A stretch of DNA of 52,287 nucleotides from UBA6168 sp964573725 (GCA_964573725.1 CAZNLJ010000035.1:1-52287); one strand, 5' to 3'; positions 43,386 to 52,287 are shown, numbered from the stretch's first letter. Notes: generated from the letters alone by a model not told the origin. A program made the numbers and translations.

Positions 43386-44114
43386 ATGGCCGCCACTATA
43401 CCAGCGAGCATCCTGCTTGTGGAAGACGATCAAAATTTCGGGGACGTCCTGCGTTCCTACCTGGAGATTCACGGATACGACGTGAAGCTGGCAACCGATG
43501 GGATGCAAGGCTGGGACCGCTTTCGGGAGGGTGCTTTCGACATCTGCATACTGGATGTCATGATGCCCCGGAAGGATGGGTTCACGCTGGCCCGGGAAAT
43601 CCGCGAAAAAGATCCGCGCATACCGATTATCTTCCTGACAGCCAAGGCTTTGCAGGATGATGTCCTGCAGGGTTTCAAAATCGGGGCGGACGATTACATC
43701 ACAAAGCCCTTCAACTCGGAGGAGCTGTTGTTCCGGATACAGGCGGTGTTGAAAAGGGTGCATCCCCGGGAGGCGGCTGCGCCGGAAATCCGGGAATTCC
43801 TGATCGGCCGGTATCATTTCGATTTTCCGCTCCGGATCCTGACCTTCGACAAGGACGGACCTGCGGAGACGAAAGTCAAATTATCCCCCAAGGAAGCCCA
43901 ATTGTTGCGAATGTTCGCCCAGCGGATGAACGATGTGTTGTCCCGCAGCGAGGCACTGACGGCCATCTGGGGGGAAGACAATTATTTCACGGCCAGGAGC
44001 ATGGATGTTTTCGTGACGAAATTGCGCAAATACCTGAGGAACGACGACCGGATCGAGATCGTCAACATCCACGGAAACGGATTCCAGTTGTTGGAGAAGG
44101 CGCCGGGTGTCTGA
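43386..44114 (+). CDS. OmpR-family response regulator
   Basis: The 242-residue protein has a receiver domain with acidic pocket VEDD, phospho-acceptor Asp in CILDVMMPRKDG and conserved Lys in ITKPF. A C-terminal winged-helix DNA-binding domain follows (SRSEALTAIWGEDNYFTARSMDVFV is split as AIWGEDNYFTARSMDVFV). It is probably the partner of the sensor kinase 181 bases upstream. An ATG at 43362 (MTTTKPIP) would add eight residues. Confidence 0.93.
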   Translation: MAATIPASILLVEDDQNFGDVLRSYLEIHGYDVKLATDGMQGWDRFREGAFDICILDVMMPRKDGFTLAREIREKDPRIPIIFLTAKALQDDVLQGFKIGADDYITKPFNSEELLFRIQAVLKRVHPREAAAPEIREFLIGRYHFDFPLRILTFDKDGPAETKVKLSPKEAQLLRMFAQRMNDVLSRSEALTAIWGEDNYFTARSMDVFVTKLRKYLRNDDRIEIVNIHGNGFQLLEKAPGV

Positions 44115-44188
44115 GGCTTTCCCGGAAGGGGGCCGCTTCCGGGCGGTGGTCGACCGGGCAGCTCCGATCCTCCTATGCATACAAGCTT

Positions 44189-45046
44189 ATGATTTCGTTT
44201 TATTCCGTCAACGGTGAGTTGCTGCCTGTGGAAGCGGCCAAGCTGCGGGTCGACGACCTGTCGATCTTGCGGGGATACGGCCTGTTCGATTTTTTCTTGG
44301 CGCGGCGGGGTCGCCCCTTGTTCTTCGAGGATTACCTGGACCGGTTCCTGCGGTCCGCCCGGTTGCTGCACCTGTCGGTTCCCTATGACCGTCCGACGCT
44401 GAAGCGGATGGTGCTGGATGTCCTGGCGGCGAACGGGGAACCGGATGCCGGCCTGAAACTGGTACTGACTGGCGGATATTCCCCGGACGGATACACGCCG
44501 GCCGTCACGCCCAACCTGGTCATCCTGCAGTCCCCCTTACCGGTCTATCCGGCGCGCCGTTACGAGGAGGGCGTGAAGCTGATGGGGCATGCCTACCACC
44601 GTACCTTGGCGGCTGCCAAAACCATCAACTATATCATGGGGGTCTACCTGATTCCGGAGATGCGGGCGGCCGGGGCGGAGGATGTCCTTTTTCATGCCGG
44701 GGGGCAAGTGTACGAGACCACGCGGGCGAATTTTTTCGCGGTCATGGCGGACGGGACGGTTGCCACACCCGGGGCGGGTGTCCTGGAAGGGATTACCCGT
44801 CGCAAGACCCTGGATATTGCCCGGAAGCGGTATCCGGTGGCGGAGCGGGCGCTGTTCCTTTCGGAGTTGGCCGGCGCGACGGAGGCTTTCCTGACCAGCA
44901 GCACCAAGCAGATCATGCCGGTCACGCAGGTGGACGACGTCGTGATCGGGAATGGCCGCCCCGGTCCCGTCACCCGCGACCTGATGGCGGCGCTGGATGC
45001 GGAAATAGAAAGATACCTGTCCGCTCCCTTCCCTGCGGACCGATAA
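44189..45046 (+). CDS. Class IV aminotransferase
   Basis: The 285-residue PLP-dependent enzyme is of the branched-chain/D-amino-acid aminotransferase fold. The likely catalytic Lys lies in AAKTINYIMG (about residue 149). Other blocks are LRGYGLFDFF near the start, VYETTRANFFAV and the phosphate-binding GVLEGITRRKTLDIA. Substrates could be branched-chain amino acids, D-alanine or aminodeoxychorismate, and I cannot choose among them. It is 74 bases downstream of the response regulator on the same strand. Confidence 0.88.
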   Translation: MISFYSVNGELLPVEAAKLRVDDLSILRGYGLFDFFLARRGRPLFFEDYLDRFLRSARLLHLSVPYDRPTLKRMVLDVLAANGEPDAGLKLVLTGGYSPDGYTPAVTPNLVILQSPLPVYPARRYEEGVKLMGHAYHRTLAAAKTINYIMGVYLIPEMRAAGAEDVLFHAGGQVYETTRANFFAVMADGTVATPGAGVLEGITRRKTLDIARKRYPVAERALFLSELAGATEAFLTSSTKQIMPVTQVDDVVIGNGRPGPVTRDLMAALDAEIERYLSAPFPADR

Positions 45047-45060
45047 GGGAGAACAGCCTG

Positions 45061-45495
45061 TCAATACTCCTCTTCTCCCTCGTGCGGGTCATGGATGATT
45101 TCCTCCTCCTCCATGAAGTCCTCGGGGGCGAAAGCGGGCGCCATGCCTTCGTTGAGTCGGCTCATGATGTCCGGGCATGATTTCTCCAGGGCGGCGAAAA
45201 TCTTTTCGGCTTCCTCTTCCTTGCCCAGGTCGCCGAATTTCTCCTCGATGGCGGCAAAGCATTCCTGCGTTTGCCGGTCTACCTGTTCGGCTTCGGCGAA
45301 GAGTTCCTGCAGGGCGGCATCATCCGTCGTGTCCGGGTTTTCCAGGGCATCGACAAAAGCCTGCTGGAAATCGGCCATGGGAAGCATGCACCGGCACAGT
45401 TCTTCCGCCATGGCGTCGTAGGTGTTTTTCTTTTCGGCGCAGCCGGCGCCGGCCATCAGGAGCAGGGCGGCCAACAGTGGGTAAGTGAATTTCAT
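45061..45495 (-). CDS. Hypothetical acidic lipoprotein
   Basis: The 144-residue protein has the lipobox MAGAGC with Cys about 20. The mature part is helical with three regularly spaced Cys-containing segments (ELCRCMLPM, CFAAIEEKFG, SCPDIMSRL) and an acidic tail rich in Glu (IIHDPHEGEEEY). No family is recognised. It is convergent with the aminotransferase gene (14 bases between). The ATG giving MKFTYPLL is chosen; a TTG two codons earlier is less likely. Function is unknown. Confidence 0.7.
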   Translation of the reverse strand: MKFTYPLLAALLLMAGAGCAEKKNTYDAMAEELCRCMLPMADFQQAFVDALENPDTTDDAALQELFAEAEQVDRQTQECFAAIEEKFGDLGKEEEAEKIFAALEKSCPDIMSRLNEGMAPAFAPEDFMEEEEIIHDPHEGEEEY

Positions 45496-45799
45496 TTTCA
45501 ATGGATTGTCGCTGATAAGGATACCGGGGGCAGGGACCTGTTGCGAAAGCGGCGGATTGTCGGGAGACCGGTCAATCCCGATATCCTGCGAACATCAATC
45601 GCGTTTTCGGAACGCGGAAGGACGGGATGCCGTGGTTCCGGCGCGAAAATAAATGGAATCCGGTCAATCCGTAATTTTCCCGGGCAGGTATTTGCAGGCC
45701 GGGGTCGGAAACGTGCCGGGCGGAAGGGAGGGAACCGGCGGGAAAGGAAAAATCGCGTACTTTTACCGGCCGCAAACCACCAATACATCCTGCAGTTTG
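45496..45799. other. Divergent intergenic region, no gene
   Basis: This region lies between the acidic lipoprotein and the putative porin. TACTTTTA at 45758-45765 is one base off TAnnTTTG and is the best candidate -7 element for the porin gene. No -33 partner is seen. Confidence 0.4.
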
Positions 45800-47989
45800 A
45801 TGAAAGGACTACCCGTAACCGGCATGCTATTGCTTGCGCTGGCCGGCCTTTGTGCCCAAGGCCTTGCCCAGGGCCGTCCCGGCGGCGGGTTCGGCAATTT
45901 CGGCGGCGGCGGCGGTGGCGGCGGGTTCGGCAACTTCGGTTCCGGGGGACGTTCCGGGGGGATGTCCACCAGCGGGGAACTGACGCTGGACACTTCCGAG
46001 ATCCATTATTTCCAGGTGACGGATCCGGCGACGGTTTTCCCGTTCCGAGACAGCCTGCTGGAGGATATCCATCAATACGATCCGATCCGGCGTCCGGGTG
46101 ATTTCGACCATGCCAGCCTGGGGAACCTGGGCTCGGCGGCCCGACCGCTGTTCTTCCGCCCTACCTGGCGCAGGGGCTTCGACGCCGGTTACCATGCCTT
46201 CGATTGCTACCGCCTGCAGACGGATGCCATGCGTTTCTACCGGATTACCCAAGCCTACACGCAGGCGGGGTACTCCCAGGGGCCAACCCAATCGGATGCC
46301 CAGTTCCATGTCCGGTTCAGCCGCAACTACGCAGACGGCCTCAACCTGGCCATCGAACACCGGCGCATCAACAATACGGGTGCTTACGACCACCAGAAAG
46401 CGACGGTCGGCCGTTTCGGCGCCGGTCTTTGGTATCACGGCAAGCAGGAGGCCTACGACGGTTTCTTCAGTGTGGTCACGAATTCGACCGAACAGCAGGA
46501 CAACGGCGGCGCCGGGGAAGCACTCACCGGCGGCATCCTGCCGGCTTTCCAGGTCGCCGTCAACCTGGAAAGCGCCCAGACGCGGTACGCCGACCAGGAG
46601 CTGGCTTACACGCAGTACTTCTACCTCGACCGCCTGTTCAGCGAACCGCTGCGCCGGCAGCGGAAAGCCAGCCGGGCGTCCAGGCAGGATGCCCGCCGAC
46701 AAGCACCGGCCTCCCCCCGGCCCGACAGCACCGCCCGCTCCGCCGAGATGCCCGCCGGCGCCCCACCGAAAGGGATTGCCGTCCAACCGGCCCGCACACC
46801 GGTAGACCGTCCCGCCGCGGCTCCCGCCGCCGTTACCGCCCCCCGCCCGTCCGCCCAGCCGGAAGGCCGGACATTCACCCTCTACCACCGGATGGCTTGG
46901 CGCAAGGAAAGTTTCAAATCCTTCGACCCCTCCCCGGATTCCGCGTACTACGGACCCTTCCTGGTGGATACGAGAGGGCTCCGGAACGCCGTCGGCCGCC
47001 GGAGCCTCGAGAATACCGTCAAGCTGATCAGCTACCGGCCGGTCCCGGCAGCGCCCGATGGGGATTCCCTCCGAAGCCGAAGCGGCGACCGGCTGGAGGC
47101 CGGCATCCTCCACACGGCCTCTTTCCTGTCGATGGAACCGGTGGATACCCAGGCGGTCCACCACCTGTTCCTGACCGGCCGCATCCGGCTGTCCCCCGCC
47201 AAACGCCTGCAGCTCGATGCCTACGGACACCTTGGTATCGGGGCGGATGCCGGCGATTTCAGGCTGAACGGGACGCTGTCGCTGTCCCTGGGCCGCATCG
47301 GCCGGCTGGACCTGGAGGCAGTCAACCAGTTGTATACGCCGACCTTGGCGGAACAACGGTTTTTTGTTTCCGGACAGGAAATCTGGCGCAACGACTTCGG
47401 AAAAGTCCTGGAAACCAGTATCGCCGCGCGCTATTCCCTGCCATCCGTCCACTTTTCCGTCGGCGGCGCCTACCACCTGCTGGATAACTACGTGTACTTC
47501 GATGCCACCGGTTTTCCCCGGCAGTCGGGTACCTTTTCCATCCTGCAGCTCACCCTGCACAAGGATATCCACCTCGGCCAAGTCCACCTCGAACAATTGG
47601 CCGGTATCCAGCAGGCTTCGGATGCCGCCGTTCCGCTGCCGCTGCTCTACAGCAAACACAGCCTTTACCTGGAACGAAAGCTGTTCAAACGGGTGATGCT
47701 CGCCAAGGTCGGGCTCGATGCCCGCCTGGCGGTCGATTTTCAACCGCCCGGTTACCAGCCCCTTACCGGACAGTTTTTCGTCCAATCGAACCAAGAGCTG
47801 CCTTTCACCCCGCTGCTGGATGCCTTCCTCAGCTTCCGCGTCAAGACTTTCCGGTTTTTCGCCAAGGTCGAAAACCTGCTGACGACCCCCTTGCAGACCT
47901 ACCATTTCCAGACGGCCGGGTATCCGCTGCCGTTCGGCCTGGAAAACGGCGGCCTCCGCCTCGGCATCGACTGGCGCCTCGTCGACTGA
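45800..47989 (+). CDS. Putative porin with Gly-rich and Pro/Ala-rich segments
   Basis: The 729-residue protein has a signal peptide (ending near GLAQ, 24). A Gly/Phe/Asn-rich segment (about 25-55) is followed by a long beta-rich region with frequent alternating strands, for example FHVRFSRNYADGLNLAIEHR, split by Gly and aromatic positions, as in outer-membrane barrels of the putative-porin family (PF14121). About 283-353 is a Pro/Ala/Arg-rich insertion interrupting the barrel. The C-terminus ends LRLGIDWRLVD, with an aromatic position near the end. The start MKGLPVTGMLL is fixed by the signal peptide. It is divergent from the lipoprotein gene. Confidence 0.82.
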   Translation: MKGLPVTGMLLLALAGLCAQGLAQGRPGGGFGNFGGGGGGGGFGNFGSGGRSGGMSTSGELTLDTSEIHYFQVTDPATVFPFRDSLLEDIHQYDPIRRPGDFDHASLGNLGSAARPLFFRPTWRRGFDAGYHAFDCYRLQTDAMRFYRITQAYTQAGYSQGPTQSDAQFHVRFSRNYADGLNLAIEHRRINNTGAYDHQKATVGRFGAGLWYHGKQEAYDGFFSVVTNSTEQQDNGGAGEALTGGILPAFQVAVNLESAQTRYADQELAYTQYFYLDRLFSEPLRRQRKASRASRQDARRQAPASPRPDSTARSAEMPAGAPPKGIAVQPARTPVDRPAAAPAAVTAPRPSAQPEGRTFTLYHRMAWRKESFKSFDPSPDSAYYGPFLVDTRGLRNAVGRRSLENTVKLISYRPVPAAPDGDSLRSRSGDRLEAGILHTASFLSMEPVDTQAVHHLFLTGRIRLSPAKRLQLDAYGHLGIGADAGDFRLNGTLSLSLGRIGRLDLEAVNQLYTPTLAEQRFFVSGQEIWRNDFGKVLETSIAARYSLPSVHFSVGGAYHLLDNYVYFDATGFPRQSGTFSILQLTLHKDIHLGQVHLEQLAGIQQASDAAVPLPLLYSKHSLYLERKLFKRVMLAKVGLDARLAVDFQPPGYQPLTGQFFVQSNQELPFTPLLDAFLSFRVKTFRFFAKVENLLTTPLQTYHFQTAGYPLPFGLENGGLRLGIDWRLVD

Positions 47990-48063
47990 TATCCTCCCCG
48001 GCGGAAGGCACCATTTCCTCCGGTTCCCACCACCACCTCGCAACTTAGGACGCCGCTCGGACG

Positions 48064-48094
48064 TTTGATAAGCGTGTTTTTTGGCGTAGCTTTG
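48064..48094 (+). promoter_or_regulatory. Bacteroidota-type promoter of the DUF4175 gene
   Basis: TTTG at 48064-48067 and TAGCTTTG at 48087-48094 are separated by 19 bases, matching the consensus -33 and -7 elements. The ATG lies 28 bases after the -7 element. Confidence 0.85.
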
Positions 48095-48122
48095 GCATGA
48101 TTGCCACTTAATCCTCGTACCC

Positions 48123-51100
48123 ATGGCCTCCTACCAAGACAACTACCGGCTGCTGATCGACAAACTGGACCAGTTCATCCGCAAATACTACGTGAACCAG
48201 CTCATCCGGGGCGGGCTTTACAGCACGGCCCTCCTGCTGGCCTTGTTCCTCGGGCTGAATTTCCTGGAATACCGATTCTACTTCAGCCCGTCCGTCCGGA
48301 CCGTCCTGTTCTTTTCCTTCAGCGGGATTTCCGTGGCCGCCCTCACGGCCTGGGTCGGCGTACCGATGCTGCATTATTTCCGGCTGGGCCGGGTCATTTC
48401 TCATGAGCAGGCCGCGCGGATCATCGGTCGACATTTTCAGGATGTACAGGACAAGCTGTTGAACGTCCTGCAGTTGCAATCCCAGGTAGGCGCTGCGGAA
48501 AGCAGGGAGCTGATCATGGCCAGTATCGCCCAAAAAGCGGCGGAAGTCCGCCCGGTTCCCTTTCAAAGCGCCATCGACCTGGGGCAGAACCGGAAATACC
48601 TGAAATATGCCCTTCCGCCGCTGCTCCTGCTCCTGGTGCTGTTGTTCGCCGCACCGAGCCTGATCAAGGACAGCACCGGCCGCCTCCTCCGCTACGACCG
48701 TGCTTTCGAGAAGCCGGCCCCCTTCCGTTTCGTCGTCGACGAAGCTTCCCTGGAGGTGGTGCAGTATGGTCAGTTCGTCCTCTCGGTCGCCACCGAAGGG
48801 GAAGCCGTCCCCAATGAGGTGTTCATCGATATCGAGGGTATCCAGTACCGGCTGGCGAAAAAAGACGACGGCACATTTTCCTACGCTTTCAACAATGTGG
48901 CCCGCGATACGGATTTCCGGTTGTTTTCCGGTTCCGTGGAATCCGGGGAATACACCCTGGATGTGCTGGAAAAACCGAATGTCACCGGCTTCGAGGTCCG
49001 CCTCGACTATCCTGCCTATACCGGCCGCCAGGACGAGACGCTGGAAAGCATCGGCGACCTGATTGTCCCGGCCGGTACGCAGGTCGATTGGTTGTTCGAT
49101 ACCCGATTCACCGATGGGATCTCCCTGCGCTTCGGCACGGACACCGCCTACCAGGAAGCCCGCCGGCGCTCGGAAGACGGATTCACCTTCCGCCGGCAGG
49201 CCTTGCGGGATGAAATGTATCGCCTGTACCTGTCCAATCGACATCTGCCCGCCGCAGATTCCGTGACCTACTCCATCCGCGTCATCCCCGATGCCTTTCC
49301 CGGGATCCAGGTGGAAAAATTCATCGACAGCACCAACACCCGGCTCCTCTTCTTCGCCGGCGATGCCAGCGATGACTACGGCCTGCTCAGCCTCGCTTTC
49401 CATTACCGGATCCGGCGGGATGGTCGCGACGGACCGCTCCTGACGGAAAAATTGCCGAAAGGGGAGGGTAAAGCCATCCGCTTCGACCATGTCTTCGATA
49501 TCGACGGACTGGCACTCCAGCCCGGGGACGAGGTGAACTACTATTTCGAAGTGGCCGACAACGATGCCGTCAACGGCAGCAAATCCTCCCGCACCCCCAT
49601 CATGGTCTTCGCCATGCCCACCGTCGAGGAACTGGAGGCCCGCCAGGAGGAAAACAACGAAGCCATCAAGGATAAACTGGCCGCCTCCCTGCAGGAAAAT
49701 GAAAAAGTCCAGGCGGATTTGCAAAAGTTGCGCAACAAGATGCTGCAAGAGAAGGAAATGGATTGGCAAACCCGCAAGGAACTGGAAAAATTGCTCGAAC
49801 GGCAACAGGAACTGCAACAGAAAATCGAGGAAGCCAAGCAGGCTTTCCAGGAAAATCTCCGCCAACAGGAGGAGTTCCAACCCCCTTCCGAAGCCCTGCA
49901 GGAAAAACAGGAAAAACTCGAGGAACTGATGGAAAACGCGGAAGACCAGGAACTCCAGGACCTCATGGAGAAGATACAGGAACTCCTGCAGGAACTGCAG
50001 AAGGACCAGGCCCTCGAGATGATGGAGGAAATGCAGGCCAGTCAGGAGCAAAAGGAAAAGGACCTGGACCGCCTGCTGGAACTGTACAAGCAGCTCGAGT
50101 TCGAATACGAGGTGCAACAGACCATCGACAAACTGGAACAACTGGCGGACAAACAAGACCAACTCAGCGAAGAAACCCTTTCCCAGGATGAAAAGAAGGG
50201 AGACCAGCCCTCCGATGGGGACCAACAGCAGGACGAAGCGGAAAAGGAAGGGTCGGAATCTCCGGAAGACCTGGAAAAAAAGCAGGAACAGCTGAACAAG
50301 GAATTCGAAAAGGTCGAGGAGCAGATGGAATCGCTGGACAAGAAGAGTCAGCAGATGCAGAACCAACAGGATTTCGACGACCAGTCGCAGGACCGGGAGT
50401 CCATCCGGGAAGATATGCAGGACAGCCGCGAGAGCCTCGGGCAACAACAGAACCAAAAGGCCGCACGCAAACAAAAGAGCGCCGCCAAGAAAATGCGCGA
50501 AATGGCCGACAACATGGCGCAGCAAATGCAGGGCCAGCAAATGGAGCAAATGGAAATGGACCTGAAAGCCCTGCGGCAGCTGTTGGAAAATATCGTCGGC
50601 CTCTCTTTTGACCAGGAAGACCTCATGGATGCCTTCGGACCGGTGGATATCAGTACGCCCTTGTATGTGACCCTCACCCAAACCCAAAAGAAGTTGCAGG
50701 ACGATTTCAAAATCACCGAGGACAGCCTCTATGCGTTGGCCAAGCGGTCCGTCCAGATGGAGGGTTTCATCACGGAAAAGGTGGCGGAAATTAAGGACAA
50801 CATGCGCAAGAGCCTCTCCACCCTGGAGGAAAGGCAAAAGCCGCAGGCCTCGGAGCAGCAGCAACGGGCCATGAAGAACCTGAACGACCTGGCCCTCATG
50901 CTCAGCGAAGTCATGGAACAGATGCAAATGCAGATGTCCGGGATGATGCCGGGCAGCCAGATGTGTTCCAATCCCGGCGGAAACGGCGGTCAAAGCGGCC
51001 GGTCACCCAAGGACAAGCTCTCCGAAGGCCAGCAGGAGATCAATGAAGGCATGAAGAAAATGCAAGGCCAGCAACAAGGGGGCGAAACGCCCTCCAGCAA

Positions 51101-51539
51101 GGAGTTCGCCCAGATGGCGGCCCGGCAGGCCGCCCTCCGGAAGGCCCTGGCGGAACAACAACGCAAACTGCAGGAACAAGGGAAGGGCAGCAAGGAGCTG
51201 CAGCAGCTCATAGACCAAATGGACAAGATCGAAACGGAACTGGTCAACAAGCGCCTCACCAATGACATGCTGCGTCGCCAACAGGATATCCTGACCCGTC
51301 TCCTCCAACATGAACGGGCGGAACAACAACGGGAACTGGACGACCGGCGGAAATCCGAAACCGCCGGCGACAAGGAACGGAAAACGCCGCCGGCCCTCGA
51401 GGAATACCTCCGTAAACGGGAGGCGGCCATCGACCAGCTCCGGACCGTCAACCCCGCGCTAAAGCCGTACTACAAGCAACTCGTCGAAAACTACTACCAG
51501 TCGCTCAAATCCATCGACGGAAGCCCCCGGCAGCGATAA
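48123..51539 (+). CDS. DUF4175 family coiled-coil membrane protein
   Basis: The 1138-residue protein has membrane helices at about 31-48, 59-80 and 158-180, then a beta-rich extracytoplasmic region (about 190-500, including GDEVNYYFEVADNDAVNG), as in DUF4175 proteins. From about 505 to the end it is an extreme Gln/Glu/Lys/Met-rich coiled coil (QELQQKIEEAKQAFQENL is representative) with a short Gly-rich stretch near 940-960. DUF4175 proteins are large envelope proteins of unknown function; in some genomes they sit near MoxR/DUF58 genes. A DUF58 gene is present about 14 kb away but not adjacent. A consensus promoter precedes it. The start is the first ATG after the promoter. Confidence 0.88.
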   Translation: MASYQDNYRLLIDKLDQFIRKYYVNQLIRGGLYSTALLLALFLGLNFLEYRFYFSPSVRTVLFFSFSGISVAALTAWVGVPMLHYFRLGRVISHEQAARIIGRHFQDVQDKLLNVLQLQSQVGAAESRELIMASIAQKAAEVRPVPFQSAIDLGQNRKYLKYALPPLLLLLVLLFAAPSLIKDSTGRLLRYDRAFEKPAPFRFVVDEASLEVVQYGQFVLSVATEGEAVPNEVFIDIEGIQYRLAKKDDGTFSYAFNNVARDTDFRLFSGSVESGEYTLDVLEKPNVTGFEVRLDYPAYTGRQDETLESIGDLIVPAGTQVDWLFDTRFTDGISLRFGTDTAYQEARRRSEDGFTFRRQALRDEMYRLYLSNRHLPAADSVTYSIRVIPDAFPGIQVEKFIDSTNTRLLFFAGDASDDYGLLSLAFHYRIRRDGRDGPLLTEKLPKGEGKAIRFDHVFDIDGLALQPGDEVNYYFEVADNDAVNGSKSSRTPIMVFAMPTVEELEARQEENNEAIKDKLAASLQENEKVQADLQKLRNKMLQEKEMDWQTRKELEKLLERQQELQQKIEEAKQAFQENLRQQEEFQPPSEALQEKQEKLEELMENAEDQELQDLMEKIQELLQELQKDQALEMMEEMQASQEQKEKDLDRLLELYKQLEFEYEVQQTIDKLEQLADKQDQLSEETLSQDEKKGDQPSDGDQQQDEAEKEGSESPEDLEKKQEQLNKEFEKVEEQMESLDKKSQQMQNQQDFDDQSQDRESIREDMQDSRESLGQQQNQKAARKQKSAAKKMREMADNMAQQMQGQQMEQMEMDLKALRQLLENIVGLSFDQEDLMDAFGPVDISTPLYVTLTQTQKKLQDDFKITEDSLYALAKRSVQMEGFITEKVAEIKDNMRKSLSTLEERQKPQASEQQQRAMKNLNDLALMLSEVMEQMQMQMSGMMPGSQMCSNPGGNGGQSGRSPKDKLSEGQQEINEGMKKMQGQQQGGETPSSKEFAQMAARQAALRKALAEQQRKLQEQGKGSKELQQLIDQMDKIETELVNKRLTNDMLRRQQDILTRLLQHERAEQQRELDDRRKSETAGDKERKTPPALEEYLRKREAAIDQLRTVNPALKPYYKQLVENYYQSLKSIDGSPRQR

Positions 51540-51561
51540 GCGCTGCATGCGCTGCCTACAC

Positions 51562-51912
51562 CTATCGCCGCCGGACCGGCCGGCCGGCCGGTGCTTCGCC
51601 GGCCGGCCACCAAAGGTGCCGGCCGAAATCCACGACCCGGTTGTCCGTAATCACCAGTCCTTCCTGTTCCAGCAACCGTTGCATCGTGTCCGGTGTGGCA
51701 AAATGATTCCGCCCGCTGAGCTCCCCGTGGCGGTTGACCACCCGGTGGGCCGGGATGTCCTCCACGCCCATGCACTGATGCAAGGCCCAGCCCACCATCC
51801 GGGCGGACCCGGTAGCCAGGAAATCCGCAATCGCCCCGTAAGTGGTGACCCTTCCGCGCGGGATCAGTCGTACCACGGCATAGACCGCTTCGAAATAATG
51901 GCGCTTTTCCAT
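51562..51912 (-). CDS. Alkyltransferase-like DNA-binding protein (ATL)
   Basis: The 116-residue protein has the MGMT/ATL winged-helix domain: helix-turn-helix TYGAIADFLATGSARMVGWA and the active-site loop IPAHRVVN at 53-60. The usual PCHR has Ala55 in place of the reactive Cys, so it cannot transfer alkyl groups. ATLs bind O6-alkylguanine and recruit nucleotide-excision repair; some, such as one from Thermus, also have Ala here. The C-terminal tail is Pro/Arg-rich and the gene end includes a GC-only hairpin. The start MEKRHYFEAV is chosen because the family begins there. It is convergent with the DUF4175 gene. Confidence 0.9.
   Translation of the reverse strand: MEKRHYFEAVYAVVRLIPRGRVTTYGAIADFLATGSARMVGWALHQCMGVEDIPAHRVVNRHGELSGRNHFATPDTMQRLLEQEGLVITDNRVVDFGRHLWWPAGEAPAGRPVRRR
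51582..51608. repeat. GC-only hairpin of GGCC units
   Basis: A 10-bp stem (51582-51591 with 51599-51608) has a 7-base loop TGCTTCG and lies in the last codons of the ATL gene, 43 bases past the convergent DUF4175 stop. It may help end both transcripts. Related GGCC runs occur at 7616-7627 and 12749-12760. Confidence 0.6.
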
Positions 51913-52171
51913 ATCGTCGACCTTCCATCGTTTGCCTTGACAGGATATCCGGACAGATTCCGGACTCGCCGCCCGGCTTCCACCCGCTTGCATCCCTCGG
52001 CAAGATAAGTCCTTTTCCCGGTCGCCGGCAACCGGAACCCGGGCCCGATATCGGCCGGGCACGCCGGCCTTCCGTACCGGCAGGATGAAAAAGACGGTGC
52101 GGGTGGGATTTATTTCGACAATTGGTCCGCCAAAGCAAGCTCGTAGCGGTCCCCGGAGGCATATTGCTCAA
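51913..52171. other. Non-coding stretch before repeat copy C
   Basis: This stretch lies upstream of the ATL gene. No credible reading frame, RNA gene or exact promoter element was seen on either strand. Confidence 0.45.
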
Positions 52172-52287
52172 CTTTCGCACCTTAAGAAACCAAATCGAAT
52201 ATTTTGATGGCAAGGTTCGCATGATTGTACAAAAACGTAAGCTACGCATAACCAAAGGGTCTTTATGGCGCTTCCCGCCTTTTGGAC
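52172..52287 (+). repeat. Dispersed hairpin-rich repeat, copy C (cut by window end)
   Basis: It begins CTTTCGCACC and continues through the central GCATGATTGTACAAAAACG block to CGCTTCCCGCCTTTTGGAC, where the window stops. That last block is present in copy A just before its 17-bp hairpin and absent from copy B, so copy C probably belongs to the longer form. Its distal end is outside the window. Confidence 0.8.

Noticed and set aside
48108..50993. A 961-codon antisense frame over the DUF4175 gene
   Set aside because: It is Leu/Phe-rich because it complements Gln/Glu/Lys-rich codons. It has no start context, and the sense gene has a consensus promoter.

Overview
The window looks like a chromosomal segment of a high-GC member of the Bacteroidota, probably close to the Saprospirales. 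The evidence is five large secreted proteins with type IX secretion (T9SS) C-terminal sorting domains, SprB-type repeats, the ribosomal order rplM-rpsI-rpsB-tsf followed by pyrH, Bacteroidota-type promoters (TTTG or TTG, 19 bases, TAnnTTTG), and few Shine-Dalgarno sites. No phage, conjugative element, transposase or CRISPR array is visible. The order-level placement is an inference.

Layout. 1-635 holds one copy of a dispersed hairpin-rich repeat. 636-3421 is a minus-strand group: yeast-type cytosine deaminase, DinB-like protein, secreted short-repeat protein, SdpI-like membrane protein and secreted alpha/beta hydrolase. 3709-9402 has a T9SS protein, an AraC regulator, a phosphodiester glycosidase lipoprotein, tRNA-Cys and a second T9SS protein. 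9453-11992 is a minus-strand set of a lipoprotein, rsmI, purS and pssA. 12797-16602 holds a T9SS adhesin and a convergent epimerase. 16603-17805 is mostly non-coding, with a possible 47-residue membrane protein and the second repeat copy. 17806-22818 is a giant redoxin-SprB-HYR T9SS protein. 23271-26678 is the translation cluster plus UMP kinase.

26713-36318 holds a ComF-like protein, a cytochrome/LRR/discoidin membrane protein, a zinc peptidase, an orphan Pycsar-type effector, psuG, a DUF58 protein, an NRDE protein and a T9SS protein. 37006-45495 holds an M23 peptidase, bcp, a nucleotidyltransferase-kinase pair, a two-component system, a class IV aminotransferase and a lipoprotein. 45800-51912 holds a putative porin, a DUF4175 coiled-coil protein and an alkyltransferase-like protein. 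The third repeat copy runs off the right end.

How the genes work together. Much of the window serves the cell envelope: T9SS cargo, porin, lipoproteins, phosphatidylserine synthase and the M23 peptidase. The rest is nucleotide and sugar salvage (cytosine deaminase, PurS, PsuG, UMP kinase, sugar kinase with nucleotidyltransferase) and translation. The items I find least explained are the three-copy repeat, the Pycsar-type effector whose HD domain has lost its metal ligands and has no cyclase beside it, the thioredoxin-fold head on a giant surface adhesin, and an AT-rich segment ending in a terminator-like hairpin ahead of the ComF-like gene.
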